Positions 1 through 9,784 are shown, counted from the first letter of the stretch. The stretch: 64,000 nt of DNA from Flexithrix dorotheae DSM 6795 (GCF_000379765.1 NZ_KB903520.1:248001-312000), one strand, 5' to 3'. Numbers and translations are program-made. The notes: generated from the letters alone by a model not told the origin.

Positions 1-1
1 G

Positions 2-841
2 CTTAAGAATCACTATTGGACTCTTAAAGCTGAACATGATCCTTTTGGGAACCAAACCTTAGGGGTGGTTTTCCTGGATGAAAATAGGGATTTCCCAAAT
101 GCCAAAAAATGTGTGGTAGAACACTTCGGAGACAATTTTTTCATGAATACAGCTAAAAATGAAATGTATTTTTGGATGCTTGGAGAGGTAAAGGGGCAAC
201 CTGTATTACTTTTAGATAAAGCTTTCAGGTCATTTTATCCGTCTGAATTTTTTATTACAAAAATTCAAAATGATACGATTTGGGCAAATGCCTGGAAAAG
301 GGGAGATAAATATGAAGTGTTATTGATTTCCAGCCCACTTATTGACAAAATTGAATTAGAAAGAAAGCGAAATGAATTAATTGGGAAATGGCTTCTAGAA
401 TCGGTGGAAATACCTGAATTCAAAGTGGATTCTATTGATAGGGAAGTAATTCCCGATTCAATGATTATTGCGTTTGAGGAGGTTGGTATTGATGAGGAAT
501 TGATGGAGTTTGTAATAAAGGAGGAGGATTGGAAAAATAAATTGATTACTTATGAATTTAATGAAGACAGTTCTTTTCAGGTAAAAAGAGGAGGCGAAGT
601 CATTCAGGAAGGTGGTTGGAAATTAAACCGTTCTGGTAAAACAGTGAATATGAATATTTTCCCTCAGGGTGTGTCCAAAAAATTTGATTATAAAAAAACA
701 GGACTAACACATGATTTTTTGATTCGGGATTTTAAACTAAATGCACTGAGTACGGAACAAAATATTTACATTTATGAAAATGAAAAACTGGCACCAAAAT
801 TTTATAAATATCTTCACTTTTCCAAAACTCCGGATTCCTGA
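2..841 (+). CDS. Partial hypothetical protein with lipocalin-like C-terminal half (5' end outside window)
   Basis: The reading frame is open to the left edge of the window, so the gene almost certainly begins upstream. A GTG at 65 is the first possible internal start but is probably not the true one. About 280 residues are visible. The last 150 (from the segment NELIGKWLLESVEI) have the 'GxWxL' opening, a 'YEFNEDSSF' strand and a 'GGWKLN' strand typical of lipocalin-like extracytoplasmic proteins of Bacteroidota. No catalytic motif is visible and I do not recognise the family. An AraC-type regulator follows 39 bp downstream on the same strand, without an obvious terminator between them. Confidence 0.6.
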   Translation, partial: LKNHYWTLKAEHDPFGNQTLGVVFLDENRDFPNAKKCVVEHFGDNFFMNTAKNEMYFWMLGEVKGQPVLLLDKAFRSFYPSEFFITKIQNDTIWANAWKRGDKYEVLLISSPLIDKIELERKRNELIGKWLLESVEIPEFKVDSIDREVIPDSMIIAFEEVGIDEELMEFVIKEEDWKNKLITYEFNEDSSFQVKRGGEVIQEGGWKLNRSGKTVNMNIFPQGVSKKFDYKKTGLTHDFLIRDFKLNALSTEQNIYIYENEKLAPKFYKYLHFSKTPDS

Positions 842-880
842 GTTCTTGCAGGAATGAGCAGTCCTGCTTAATTTTAATTC

Positions 881-1861
881 ATGAAATCCCTGAAATCAAA
901 ATCGCTCTCCCTAGTTAAAAATTTTTTCCAGCCCAGCATCACCGTTGCTGATTTGCTTACTGATCAATTGAAGGAAGAGGCGATTCTGGAGGAAAGGACT
1001 TATGGGACTACAGAGGTTAAACATTGGTGGTTTGATGGCATCCGAATTGCCTGGTCCAGGCATCGATATAAGGATCATTATTATTTTGAAAAGGAAAATC
1101 CACTTGATGTAGTAAACCTGGAATTTAACCTGCAGGGCACTTATGTCATTCATCAGCAGGGCAGGGAATATAATGTGAAAGGTAGAAAACACAATATTGT
1201 TTATTCACCGGGCTTTAAGAATACTTTTCAGAATGGAGCATTGGTGGCTGAAAGTCTTGCCATTCAGTTCAGGCCGGAAGTCTTTCTGAGGATGATTGAA
1301 GATGGAAATGACATTTTAAACAGGTTTGCCGAAAACATGCTAAAAGGAGGTCCGGTCGTTTTAGCTCCGAATTCTTTAATGCTTTCACCAGATTTGAATA
1401 AGGCGATAAATGATCTTTTAAATTGTAAATACAGGGGTGGGCTGCGCAAAATGTATTTACTTTCCAAAAGTCTTGAGATTTTGGTTTTGCAGGCTGAAGC
1501 ATTTGATCAGGCGGAAAGAGATAAAAATGTTTATTGCAAAAGAAAAGCAGATCAGGAAAGATTGCTGGAAGCCCGGGATTTTTTAATGGCTAATGTGGAA
1601 AATCCTCCGGGTTTGTCGGAACTAGCCAGGCATGTAGGCATGAATGAATACAAATTGAAAAGAGGGTTTAAGGAAATGTTTCAAACAACTGCTTTTGGTT
1701 TTCTTTCAAATTTTCGTTTGGAATTGGCTTTAAAATCCCTTCTGGATACCCAAAAAACTATTTCTGAAATAGCTTATCAATTGGGTTATGCTTCTCCCCA
1801 GCACTTTAGTGCGGCTTTTAAAAAGAAATTTGGTGTGCCTCCAAGTCAGGCGAAAAAGTAA
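881..1861 (+). CDS. AraC/PchR-type transcriptional regulator
   Basis: A 326-residue cytoplasmic regulator. Residues about 222-326 form an AraC-type double helix-turn-helix: first helix pair around 'LSELARHVGMNEYKLKRGFK', second around 'TISEIAYQLGYASPQHFSAA', ending in the family-typical 'FKKKFGVPPSQ'. The N-terminal 200 residues contain a strand-rich segment ('NLEFNLQGTYVIHQQG') like the sensor part of PchR-type regulators, which in known cases sense siderophores or other small molecules. The ligand here cannot be told from sequence. The start is the ATG at 881. Nothing in the neighbourhood suggests the regulon. Confidence 0.88.
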   Translation: MKSLKSKSLSLVKNFFQPSITVADLLTDQLKEEAILEERTYGTTEVKHWWFDGIRIAWSRHRYKDHYYFEKENPLDVVNLEFNLQGTYVIHQQGREYNVKGRKHNIVYSPGFKNTFQNGALVAESLAIQFRPEVFLRMIEDGNDILNRFAENMLKGGPVVLAPNSLMLSPDLNKAINDLLNCKYRGGLRKMYLLSKSLEILVLQAEAFDQAERDKNVYCKRKADQERLLEARDFLMANVENPPGLSELARHVGMNEYKLKRGFKEMFQTTAFGFLSNFRLELALKSLLDTQKTISEIAYQLGYASPQHFSAAFKKKFGVPPSQAKK

Positions 1862-1984
1862 ATTTAGTAAAGTTGAAAACGGATGTTATTATTTTATCTT
1901 TACTATGGTTTCCATAATTTATAAGTTTTGCTCCTTTTTTTGTAAGTGGTTCCTTATGCCCTTTTCTACTTTTGGTATAAAAAA

Positions 1985-2419
1985 ATGACCATGGAAAACT
2001 TACCTGTAATTAAAAAAGAAATAACTTTTAATGTTTCAAAATCAAAAGTTTGGGAAGCATTGACCCAACCCGAAAAAATTAAAGAATACCTTTTTGGTAC
2101 AACTGTTATCTCCGAATGGAAGGCTGGAAGTTCCATTGTTTTCACTGGAAGCTGGGAAGGAAAGGATTACAGGGATAAAGGAACTATATTAAAATTTGAA
2201 CCAGAAAAAGTCTTTCAGTATGACTATTGGAGTAACTTTTCCGGATTGCCGGATGTACCGGAAAATTATATCATTCTTACCTTCAGATTGGAGGAAAAGG
2301 GTAATGGTTGTCAGTTAATTTTTACCCAGGAAAACTCGGTTACCAAAATGCAATACGAACATTCAGATGCTAATTGGGATGCTGTTTTTAAAAAAATAAA
2401 GGAAATGGTAGAAGGATAA
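1985..2419 (+). CDS. SRPBCC (AHSA1-type) domain protein
   Basis: About 144 residues forming one START/Bet v1-like fold. The opening 'IKKEITFNVSKSKVWEALTQPEKIKEYLFG' segment, the 'GxxIVFTGSWEG' turn and the closing amphipathic helix 'NWDAVFKKIKEMVEG' are typical of the AHSA1 family. Most bacterial members are of unknown function; the fold binds hydrophobic ligands. I chose the ATG at 1985 (a second ATG lies at 1991) because an upstream start at 1946 would add a non-conserved tail. A TAnnTTTG-like sequence (1967-1974) lies just upstream, but with poor spacing to a possible -33 box. Confidence 0.85.
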   Translation: MTMENLPVIKKEITFNVSKSKVWEALTQPEKIKEYLFGTTVISEWKAGSSIVFTGSWEGKDYRDKGTILKFEPEKVFQYDYWSNFSGLPDVPENYIILTFRLEEKGNGCQLIFTQENSVTKMQYEHSDANWDAVFKKIKEMVEG

Positions 2420-2473
2420 AAAAGGAAATAATTCAGGTTTGGTAGAAGATGAAAAGCCAAACCTGAATCTCTG

Positions 2474-3133
2474 CTAATTGATGATCTTTGCCACCGCAAT
2501 TAGATTTTCTACCTTAAATTTAATGCCTTCATTTTCCTGATCGGGTTCCATGTTTTCTTCCACTTTTTCTATTTCAAATTTATTTTGGGTCAGGAGGGTA
2601 ATTAATTCTTCTTTGGAGAACATGTTGAAGCCATATTTTACGAAAGGATAACTCTTCATGACAGATCTGGGGCGAATCCCTATAGTTAATTTCCCATCTT
2701 TTTTTAAGACCCGTTTTATTTCATTGAAATAATTTTCCGGGTCTTCCCAAAAATATAAAGTATTTATGGTTAATATTTTGTCAAAAAGATGATCATTAAA
2801 AGGTAGTTCTTTCCCATTAGCGAGTATAAATTCAGCTTTATTTTGCTTTATCAGGTTATCATTAAGTTTTGCTGCCTCAGCTACCATTTCCTCTGAATAA
2901 TCGCAGCCAGAATAGGTTATAGTCTTATTTATATTGAATAATTCTTTTACGAAAAAACCATTGCCCATTCCTATTTCCAGAATCTCGTCATTATCCTGAA
3001 TATCCATGGCTTCGATGGATTGAAGGTTTATGATTTTATTCCCTTCATTCATTTTATTTCCAACAGCTGTAGCGTATTCACCTTCCGGTTTTCTGAGTTG
3101 TTGGGCTATTGCTTTCAGGGTTTTTTCGTCCAT
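2474..3133 (-). CDS. Class I SAM-dependent methyltransferase
   Basis: A 219-residue methyltransferase of the Methyltransf_11 type. Motif I (ILEIGMGNGFF, residues 51-61) binds S-adenosylmethionine. It is followed by 'YSGCDYSEEMVAEA' (the acidic end of strand 2) and 'FDKILTINTLYFW' (motif IV region). The substrate is not predictable, although the family often acts on small molecules or quinones. It is transcribed convergently with the AHSA1 gene and divergently from the outer-membrane protein gene at 3270. Confidence 0.88.
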   Translation of the reverse strand: MDEKTLKAIAQQLRKPEGEYATAVGNKMNEGNKIINLQSIEAMDIQDNDEILEIGMGNGFFVKELFNINKTITYSGCDYSEEMVAEAAKLNDNLIKQNKAEFILANGKELPFNDHLFDKILTINTLYFWEDPENYFNEIKRVLKKDGKLTIGIRPRSVMKSYPFVKYGFNMFSKEELITLLTQNKFEIEKVEENMEPDQENEGIKFKVENLIAVAKIIN

Positions 3134-3269
3134 TATTTTACAGGTTTAATTGGTGTAAAAATTTAATTTATTTTAGATTTAAGGATTCCATCGCGGACTG
3201 TAAAATTCAGGGAATTTTAAGATAAATTTGTCCGGAAACTTTTGCTTTAAAGATATCAAAAATTCATTA

Positions 3270-5216
3270 GTGATCAGGTTAAGAATTATTCTTTTCTTTT
3301 TCATTCCCGCAATGTTTTGTGGACTTTCTGCCAAGGGGCAAAAGAGAGGGGATAAAATCGTTTCTTTCGATACTATATCTATAAAAGCCAATAATTTTCT
3401 GTTTTATGAGGATAGTATTTTTGATATTCCCAAAGATACTGTTGTCATTATTCCCAGTAACAAAGAGTATGTTATTCAGGATAAAACAAAAACCACAAGA
3501 TTTTATGAAAAGCTGAAACTTCTTGCCTATAAAAGGAAAACTACTAAAGAACTCTATGATGTTTTAATTAATTTTTCTGCATACATAAACCCATTGGATA
3601 CCACCGATTTTATTCGGAGTGAAGAAAAATTCAGGGAGTTTGAAGGAAAGACCATTTCTTCCATCAGAATTAAGCATGTGGAAATACTGGATGGATCGGT
3701 TTACGATACAACCGCCACGCACAGGAACAGGTTAACGGAACTTCTTGATGATGGTCATTTCTATACCAGGGAACACGTTTTGTTTGATTACCTGATTGTA
3801 AAAGAGGGAGAGACTGTAAATCCTTATCTTTTGGCAGATAATGAGCGGATTATTCGTGATTTGAGTTTTATTGAGGATGTCAGGATTTTACCTGTGATTC
3901 AGGAAAATAACCCGGAAGAAGTAGAATTGGTTATTATTGTGAAAGATGTATTTTCGATTGGACTGGGAGGGTCGGGAAGTAGCCCTACAGATTTTAGAAT
4001 CGATCTTTATGACAGGAATTTTTTGGGAATGGGGATTGAGTTTAATAATTCCTTTTTTTATAAAGCCAATGAAAACCCAACTTTTGCCTACCGGGGTCGT
4101 CTTACCAATCCCAACCTGGCAGGGACTTTAATTACCGGAACATTCGAATATATCCGGGATTTTGAATATTCAAAAACGGGAATTGATTTTCAGAGGGAGT
4201 TTTTATATCCAAACCTGAAATATGGGGGAGGGTTAGCAGTAAATCAGGTGGAAGACTTCAGGATAGAATCAGAGCCTTCCGATTCTATCATTAGGGTGCC
4301 TTTTAAAACCAATGTTTATGATGTCTGGCTCGGACGTTCTTTTAAAGTTTCTAATTCTGATGAAAGGAAACGGTTGATTGTGGCTAACAGGGTATATAAG
4401 ACGGATTTTCTGGCGAGACCGGAAGTCAGTCAGGACAGTAACTTTTTTTTTCATGACAGAAGCGGATATATCGGTAGTATTAGTTATTCCAGAAGGGATT
4501 ATTTAAATACAAGAATGCTTTTGGGTTTTAATCGGACTGAAAACGTGCCGGTAGGGTTTAAAGCCGGGGTGACATTCGGATATGATTATGGAGAATTTTT
4601 AAAACGGCCTTATGGCGGATTAGAAATTACCTATGGGATTAAAATTGATCCATTCGGTTATTTTTCGGCCTCCAATAAAATCGGGAGTTTTTACCGAAAC
4701 AATGGATTCGAAGATCTTACATTCTTAATTCAGGGGGGAATGTTCAGTAACTTAAAAAATCTGGGTATTTGGAAAGTAAGACATTTTGTGGATTTTCAAT
4801 TTGCCCTTTCTAAAAACAGACTGACAAAAATCCAAAACCTGAATTTAAGCGAAAACCTGAATGGGTATTCAGGTTTAAAACCGGATGGTGACCGGAAATT
4901 AATCCTTAATTATGAAAGTGTATTTTTTACTCCAATTTACTTTTATGGTTTTCGTGTAGCCCTTTTCAATTTTGTCGATGTTGGATTAATTGGTTTTGAT
5001 TCCAAATCACTATTTGAGGGTCTCTATAGTTCATTTGGGATTGGGGCAAGGATAAGAAATGAAGGCTTGGTTTTTCAAACTATCCAATTAAAACTGGGAT
5101 ATGTCCCCAAAACTTTTTCCGGAAACGGAAAGTTTTTTTACGATTTTTCCTTTTCTGACCCAAAACTATTTGGGAATAATGTTTCGGATAAACCTGCTCT
5201 AATTGAAGTGAAATAG
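3270..5216 (+). CDS. Outer-membrane beta-barrel protein with POTRA-like N-terminus (BamA/TamA-like)
   Basis: A long exported protein. Starting at the GTG at 3270 gives a clean signal peptide ending in AKGQ; a TTG at 3228 would add 14 residues ahead of it and looks less likely. After a unique segment, 'GKTISSIRIKHVEILDG' and 'LADNERIIRDLSFIEDVRI' have the pattern of POTRA domains. The last 400 residues alternate hydrophobic and polar positions like a beta-barrel and end in strand-like aromatic residues. Such proteins insert or translocate outer-membrane components, but the specific role here is unknown. Another barrel of this superfamily, lacking POTRAs, lies at 30705. Confidence 0.72.
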   Translation: MIRLRIILFFFIPAMFCGLSAKGQKRGDKIVSFDTISIKANNFLFYEDSIFDIPKDTVVIIPSNKEYVIQDKTKTTRFYEKLKLLAYKRKTTKELYDVLINFSAYINPLDTTDFIRSEEKFREFEGKTISSIRIKHVEILDGSVYDTTATHRNRLTELLDDGHFYTREHVLFDYLIVKEGETVNPYLLADNERIIRDLSFIEDVRILPVIQENNPEEVELVIIVKDVFSIGLGGSGSSPTDFRIDLYDRNFLGMGIEFNNSFFYKANENPTFAYRGRLTNPNLAGTLITGTFEYIRDFEYSKTGIDFQREFLYPNLKYGGGLAVNQVEDFRIESEPSDSIIRVPFKTNVYDVWLGRSFKVSNSDERKRLIVANRVYKTDFLARPEVSQDSNFFFHDRSGYIGSISYSRRDYLNTRMLLGFNRTENVPVGFKAGVTFGYDYGEFLKRPYGGLEITYGIKIDPFGYFSASNKIGSFYRNNGFEDLTFLIQGGMFSNLKNLGIWKVRHFVDFQFALSKNRLTKIQNLNLSENLNGYSGLKPDGDRKLILNYESVFFTPIYFYGFRVALFNFVDVGLIGFDSKSLFEGLYSSFGIGARIRNEGLVFQTIQLKLGYVPKTFSGNGKFFYDFSFSDPKLFGNNVSDKPALIEVK

Positions 5217-5218
5217 CT

Positions 5219-5338
5219 GGCTAGTGCCACAGGCATTAAAAAAGTATCTGGAGTTTGGGAATGAATAGCCAACTTGTTGATCCATTGATAAACCTTACAG
5301 ATTTCGTTAGGACAGACTTTCTGCTAGTCGCACTAGCC
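5219..5338. repeat. 9-bp inverted repeat around a convergent gene end
   Basis: GGCTAGTGC at 5219-5227 is matched by its reverse complement at 5330-5338, about 100 bp apart. The arms touch the stop codons of the two convergent genes. The repeat could be a small miniature element or chance; no transposase or target duplication is visible. Confidence 0.3.
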
Positions 5339-7153
5339 TAATACTACTCCCAAATACCGCAAGGCAACCCCACCAATTGTATCTACCAGTTTATCTCCTG
5401 AAGAATTCCAGAAAGCCGGATCATCAGCCCTGTCTTTGGGAATATTAGCCAGGTATTCCACATAAAAGCTCAAAATATCATTCAGATTGTCATTAAAATC
5501 GGCTATTTCTTTAGGAGTTGACTTTTCCAGAATCGAAGCAAATTTTTCATTAATTACCTTTTGAAAAGCTTCTTTTAAAATTGTGGTGTTATTATCATCT
5601 CTTAAATGGGATGGTCTTTTTTTATTGGGAATAGAACCTACCATTATATCAATTTCATTTTGAATTCCCTGAGAAATTTGGGTTTTATCCATAATGTAAA
5701 ATTCGTATTCCAGAAGCTCATGACCGGAAACATTTAAAATGAAATTGGACAATGCATTTTTGGGAAATTCCTCCAGTTTATATTCTATTTGATATCGTTG
5801 ACTATTCTCATCAAAAATGGCCTCCTTTTTTACATTTGTATTGGAAATGGCAAATACCTGATTGGCGGAAATGGGTTTTACCAAACCAAAACTAATTTCA
5901 TAGTTTTTTTCAGTATAATCAAACCTTAAAGATTTAATCATATTTCTGGTGTCTCTTACAATTAGAATAGGGTCTAACGGGCTTAGATCAATAATTTCTT
6001 CACTGGAAAGACTGGTTTTGCTTTTCACATTCCCTTCATCTACTACCAGTGTATAAGCTCCATCCTGCGCATCGGTTAGGTTAATATCCAAAATTCCAAT
6101 TCCCCGCTTATCAAAAGCTACAGGGATAGGTTCCTGATAGCCCAGCAGGTTTCGGGTTTCTTCCAGAATCTTAAACTTTACCTCCATGCTATTGGTTATA
6201 TAACCCTGTTCTGCGGAAGCATTGGTGTAAATTCTTAATTTAAGGTTTTTATTATAGTTGAGATTTACCCTGTTTCTGATAATTTCTTCTCCTGTTTCTA
6301 CCAGTTCAATTTTGGTTACCTCAAATGTAGGAATCACATCAAATTGCATGAGCCTTTGCCAATAGGGCAAATTCCTCATGGTATCTACTTCATAATCCAG
6401 CTTTACAATGTAATTTAATTCCGGCCATACATTTTCTTTTAGCTTTATCCTTATCTTAGGATTGTTTCCAGTCATCATCTGCTGCGGCCAGTCTATACTT
6501 TCTCCTATTACTGTACTATCTGCTATATTCAGAATGAAAGCTTTTTTAATTTTCGTTTTTTCCTCACTGGCAAATAAGTTTAAAGTAGCCTCATCCTCTG
6601 TTTTATTTTTAGTAAGGGAAATGATTCCCATGGAAACTGAAGATTCTTCAGGGTTAGAAATTTTTGTTTTATCGTAATAAACTGGAATTTTTGGGGTGGT
6701 ATAAAAAATACTATCGATGGAATAGTGGATATTAAAATAACCTCTGGTCCACCGGTCGCTACCTTTGAGGGTATTCCCCAGACCATAAGGTCGGTTTCTA
6801 AAATGCCCGACCCAAACGTAGCCCGTAGAATCTTTAAAAATATTTTCTGCTTTAATTGTTGCTGAACGCTCAGTACCACTGCTGTTTAGCCAATAAAATT
6901 CACCCTGGATTTCTTCTACCACCAACTTTTCCGGATCGTGGTAGATCATTTCGTCATAGATTGCGGGATCGTTTTGTACATTAAGGGCAATTAAAATATC
7001 CAGATTGTTCCTATTGTTCCAGCGGAAATCAAAGGAAGCAAAAGGCTCTTCCTTAGTGATGAAATCGGGGGTTAGATTAGTTTCCTGTGCCCAAACATTT
7101 AAAGAAATAAACAGCAGCAGAAAAATTTCAGAAACAACTAAATTAATCTTCAT
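5333..7153 (-). CDS. Exported hypothetical protein
   Basis: A 606-residue protein with a signal peptide (hydrophobic core followed by VWAQ near residue 22). I do not recognise the family. It contains several segments of beta-sandwich character ('LNLFASEEKTKIKKAFILNI', 'LKLRIYTNASAEQGYI') and a helical C-terminal third ('DNNTTILKEAFQKVINEKF'). This architecture is common in periplasmic or surface proteins of Bacteroidota. No catalytic motif or type IX sorting domain is visible. One copy of the dispersed 25-bp motif lies 47 bp upstream (7200-7224). Confidence 0.6.
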   Translation of the reverse strand: MKINLVVSEIFLLLFISLNVWAQETNLTPDFITKEEPFASFDFRWNNRNNLDILIALNVQNDPAIYDEMIYHDPEKLVVEEIQGEFYWLNSSGTERSATIKAENIFKDSTGYVWVGHFRNRPYGLGNTLKGSDRWTRGYFNIHYSIDSIFYTTPKIPVYYDKTKISNPEESSVSMGIISLTKNKTEDEATLNLFASEEKTKIKKAFILNIADSTVIGESIDWPQQMMTGNNPKIRIKLKENVWPELNYIVKLDYEVDTMRNLPYWQRLMQFDVIPTFEVTKIELVETGEEIIRNRVNLNYNKNLKLRIYTNASAEQGYITNSMEVKFKILEETRNLLGYQEPIPVAFDKRGIGILDINLTDAQDGAYTLVVDEGNVKSKTSLSSEEIIDLSPLDPILIVRDTRNMIKSLRFDYTEKNYEISFGLVKPISANQVFAISNTNVKKEAIFDENSQRYQIEYKLEEFPKNALSNFILNVSGHELLEYEFYIMDKTQISQGIQNEIDIMVGSIPNKKRPSHLRDDNNTTILKEAFQKVINEKFASILEKSTPKEIADFNDNLNDILSFYVEYLANIPKDRADDPAFWNSSGDKLVDTIGGVALRYLGVVLG

Positions 7154-7498
7154 AGAATTTTGAAGTAAGTACCAGTACTATATTAATATTGAGCCACTTC
7201 ACCTCAATATCAATTAGATGTGGCAATATTTAAATGTTGTAATTTTTGTTCAACCACTTCGCATAGTTTGAACAATTGTCATTTACAGTTAGGAGAATTG
7301 CCAGTTTTCTCCATTTAAATAAGGTTTTAGAAGAAAAGTTAAGGTGAATTAATTTATGGTGAATTTAAGGTTGGCAAGGCCTATCCTTCCAATACCTGTT
7401 TTTAGTTGTTTAAAGGAAATAAAAACCAGATTTATTTCCTAATTTTAAGATTAATTCCTTGGAATAATAAGGAATTGAACCGGAAATCCAAATCCGGT
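7154..7498. other. 345-bp intergenic region carrying a dispersed motif
   Basis: No coding potential seen. It contains a copy of the dispersed 25-bp motif (7200-7224). Just before it is an inverted repeat in which AATATTGAG is followed about ten bases later by CTCAATAT; this probably forms a hairpin in the leader or promoter of the gene starting at 7153. Confidence 0.5.
7200..7224 (+). repeat. Dispersed 25-bp intergenic motif, copy 1
   Basis: It matches the copy at 16336 at 21 of 25 positions and lies 47 bp upstream of the exported-protein gene that starts at 7153 on the minus strand. See the finding on the dispersed motif. Confidence 0.5.
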
Positions 7499-8128
7499 TC
7501 AACCTAGTAAAAAGCCTAATCCCGGGGGTTGGTATAACATCCAGCCGGTGAGGCTATAGCGTTCTTTTAAGGTGGGAAGCACTTCATGTTCTACCAAATC
7601 GCTTTTGAAAATAACTAATCTATTGGCAATAGGTTCAATTAGCTTTTCACCATCTTCTAAATACATTTTTAATTCTCCTCCGTCACCCTTCATCCAGTTT
7701 TCATTAAGATAAAGAATAACCGAAACAAGGCGGTTGTTTCTTCCCTTGAACTGGTCAAGGTGTTTTAGGTAGAAAGAACCTCTGGGATATAAAGCTAGGT
7801 GGAATTCATAGCCAGATAAGCTTAAAAAACATAACTGGTTAAGGTTTTCTTTAAGTTCATCCATCCGCTGAAGGAAGTAATCAATAAAAGGATTTTCCCC
7901 TTTTGATAGCCAGAAAATAGAATCTCCACGAATTTCACTGTTAAACTGGTGCGCTGAAAGGGTACCAATGCCTGCCTTTTGGAGTTCATTTTCCTCCCTC
8001 ATACCTTTGAAGTAAGATTTAATTCCCCAAAGGTTTTCCTCACTAAGAAAATCATCTACAATGAGGTAATTATCATTTGACAATCGGTCAACCCGGTTAA
8101 CCCAATCGTCTTGTAATGCCGTTTCCAT
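7499..8128 (-). CDS. 2-oxoglutarate/Fe(II) oxygenase, prolyl 4-hydroxylase-like
   Basis: A 209-residue member of the 2OG-Fe(II) oxygenase superfamily. The iron ligands are visible as H123 and D125 in 'YLKHLDQFKG' and H181 in 'LVEHEV'. R190 ('KERYSLTGWM') is in the position that binds 2-oxoglutarate. The 'RLVSVILYLNENW' and 'GGELKMY' strands match the PHD2/SM-20 type, which hydroxylates prolines in protein substrates; bacterial relatives modify elongation factor Tu. That substrate is only a possibility here. The gene stands alone and is followed at its 3' side by another unrelated minus-strand gene. Confidence 0.86.
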   Translation of the reverse strand: METALQDDWVNRVDRLSNDNYLIVDDFLSEENLWGIKSYFKGMREENELQKAGIGTLSAHQFNSEIRGDSIFWLSKGENPFIDYFLQRMDELKENLNQLCFLSLSGYEFHLALYPRGSFYLKHLDQFKGRNNRLVSVILYLNENWMKGDGGELKMYLEDGEKLIEPIANRLVIFKSDLVEHEVLPTLKERYSLTGWMLYQPPGLGFLLG

Positions 8129-8490
8129 TTTTTTTCGGATGGCTTAATTCCGAAATTTTCAATAGAGATGGGGAGGAGTTCCCCAACTCTTAAAAAAAGC
8201 CTGCGAAGCTAAAAAATAGTCGGGATAATTCCATATTTTTAAAGGGGATTTTTAGTGAAGATAGAATTGATTTTTTGGAAATGATTCAGCTGATAAAATT
8301 GTGATTGCTAGACACTTTAACATTTTTTTCCTATATTAAGTAAAATAAAAAAGCCCGACTGAAAAACAATCGAGCTTTAACGTTTAACAATTAAACCAAT
8401 CAGTAGTCCATCACTGATACACCAAAAATGAAAAAGCAGACCGTAAACTATTTACGGTCTGCTTTTAATTTTTAGAAAATTCGGTTTTTT
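8129..8490. other. 362-bp intergenic region with two hairpins
   Basis: No ORF of note. It holds a strong perfect hairpin (8432-8466) and a weaker one at 8350-8378, where AAAGCCCGA pairs imperfectly with TCGAGCTTT. Both lie downstream of ribA, which ends at 8491 on the minus strand. Confidence 0.5.
8431..8467 (-). terminator. Rho-independent terminator, ribA
   Basis: A perfect 16-bp stem (8432-8447 with 8451-8466) and a 3-base loop, with A-tract and T-tract on the two sides. It lies 24 bp past the stop codon of ribA and could work in both directions. Confidence 0.8.
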
Positions 8491-9108
8491 TTAGTGTTCG
8501 GAATTCCCGTTTTCAGATGGATACTTGAACATATGACCTAAAACTTCCTGTTTAGTTTTGAGGTATTTGAGATTTATATCGTGGTGTGGAATAATAATGG
8601 GAAGCCTGCTTACCACCTTTATAGAGGAACCATCAAATGAGGCAATCTTATCGGGATTGTTGGTAAGTAAATTTATTTCTTTTATTCCTAAATCCTCCAA
8701 CATCAGAATGGCAATTGAATAATCCCTCAAATCTACATGCAACCCCAATTTCTCGTTGGCTTCTACGGTATCTAATTTATGCTTGTCCTGCAGAACGTAA
8801 GCCCTCAATTTATTCAAAATACCAATACCTCTTCCTTCCTGACGCAAATACAGAATAATGCCACCATTTTTACTGATAATCCTGCTGGATTCTTCAAGTT
8901 GTTCTCCACAATCACATCTGAACGACCCGAATAAATCTCCTGTAATACATTCAGAATGAACTCTTACGGTCACAGGTTTTGAAAAATCAGTTTTTTCATG
9001 AACCATAGCAAAATGAGGTGCATAATCGTTTTCATTTTCTGCATATCCGATCATCCTAAAGTTTCCCCATCTGTTTGGGATATTTGCTTCTGCCTGTCTT
9101 TTAATCAT
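8491..9108 (-). CDS. ribA: GTP cyclohydrolase II
   Basis: A 205-residue enzyme that converts GTP to 2,5-diamino-6-ribosylamino-pyrimidinone phosphate, formate and pyrophosphate, the first step of riboflavin synthesis. The zinc cysteines C54, C65 and C67 are present in 'HSECITGDLFGSFRCDCGEQ', at the same spacing as in the E. coli enzyme. The catalytic region 'LRQEGRGIGILNKLRAY' is intact. It is a stand-alone RibA, not fused to RibB. The mogA gene lies 145 bp upstream on the same strand, so the two cofactor genes may be co-transcribed, though the gap is large enough for a separate promoter. Confidence 0.95.
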   Translation of the reverse strand: MIKRQAEANIPNRWGNFRMIGYAENENDYAPHFAMVHEKTDFSKPVTVRVHSECITGDLFGSFRCDCGEQLEESSRIISKNGGIILYLRQEGRGIGILNKLRAYVLQDKHKLDTVEANEKLGLHVDLRDYSIAILMLEDLGIKEINLLTNNPDKIASFDGSSIKVVSRLPIIIPHHDINLKYLKTKQEVLGHMFKYPSENGNSEH

Positions 9109-9253
9109 TTTTTATATCTAAGCACTCGAATTTAAGCAAAAATAATAAATTAGATTTGTAAAGAATTAAATTATACGTGAAACCCAATTTCCAATCCTCA
9201 AAGTCTTAAACACTTATGCCTGAATATAATTCAATTTTTTGCCAGTGAAGCGC

Positions 9254-9784
9254 TTAAGATTGTTTGGGTCTGAATGGTTTTATTACCTTTTCATCACATT
9301 CCAGATAAGGGCCTTCAATAAGATCTATGCAGTAGGGTACTGCTGGAAATACAGCATCCAGGCATTGCCTTATAGCTTTGGGTTTTCCAGGAAGGTTAAT
9401 AATTAGGGTATGGTTGCGAATTCCTGCAGTTTGCCTGGATAGAATTGCAGTGGGGACATACTTCAGACTTTCCTGACGCATAAGTTCACCGAAACCAGGC
9501 AACATTTTTTGACAGACAGCCTCAGTGGCTTCAGGAGTTACATCTCTTTTGGCAGGTCCTGTACCTCCTGAAGTAACAATCAGGCAACACCCTTCCTCAT
9601 CAGCCATTTTTACCATAGCCGCTGAAATCTGATCCTGTTCATCGGGAATTACCTTATAGACTTTTTCAAAACTTGTGGTTAAATATTCTTCTAAGGTGGA
9701 AACTATTGCTTTTCCCGGAATATCTTCATAAATGCCTTTACTGGCCCTGTCTGAAACGTTTATGATACCTATTTTTACTTTCAA
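9254..9784 (-). CDS. mogA: Molybdopterin adenylyltransferase (MogA/MoaB family)
   Basis: A 176-residue cytoplasmic enzyme that adenylylates molybdopterin before molybdenum insertion. The family signature TSGGTGP is at residues 71-77, followed by 'RDVTPEAT' with the catalytic-site aspartate D81, and later 'NLPGKPKA'. The conserved opening KIGIINVSDRASKG lies at the very N-terminus, so the TTG at 9782-9784 is the only sensible start. No other molybdenum cofactor gene is near, so the pathway must be encoded elsewhere. Confidence 0.93.
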   Translation of the reverse strand: MKVKIGIINVSDRASKGIYEDIPGKAIVSTLEEYLTTSFEKVYKVIPDEQDQISAAMVKMADEEGCCLIVTSGGTGPAKRDVTPEATEAVCQKMLPGFGELMRQESLKYVPTAILSRQTAGIRNHTLIINLPGKPKAIRQCLDAVFPAVPYCIDLIEGPYLECDEKVIKPFRPKQS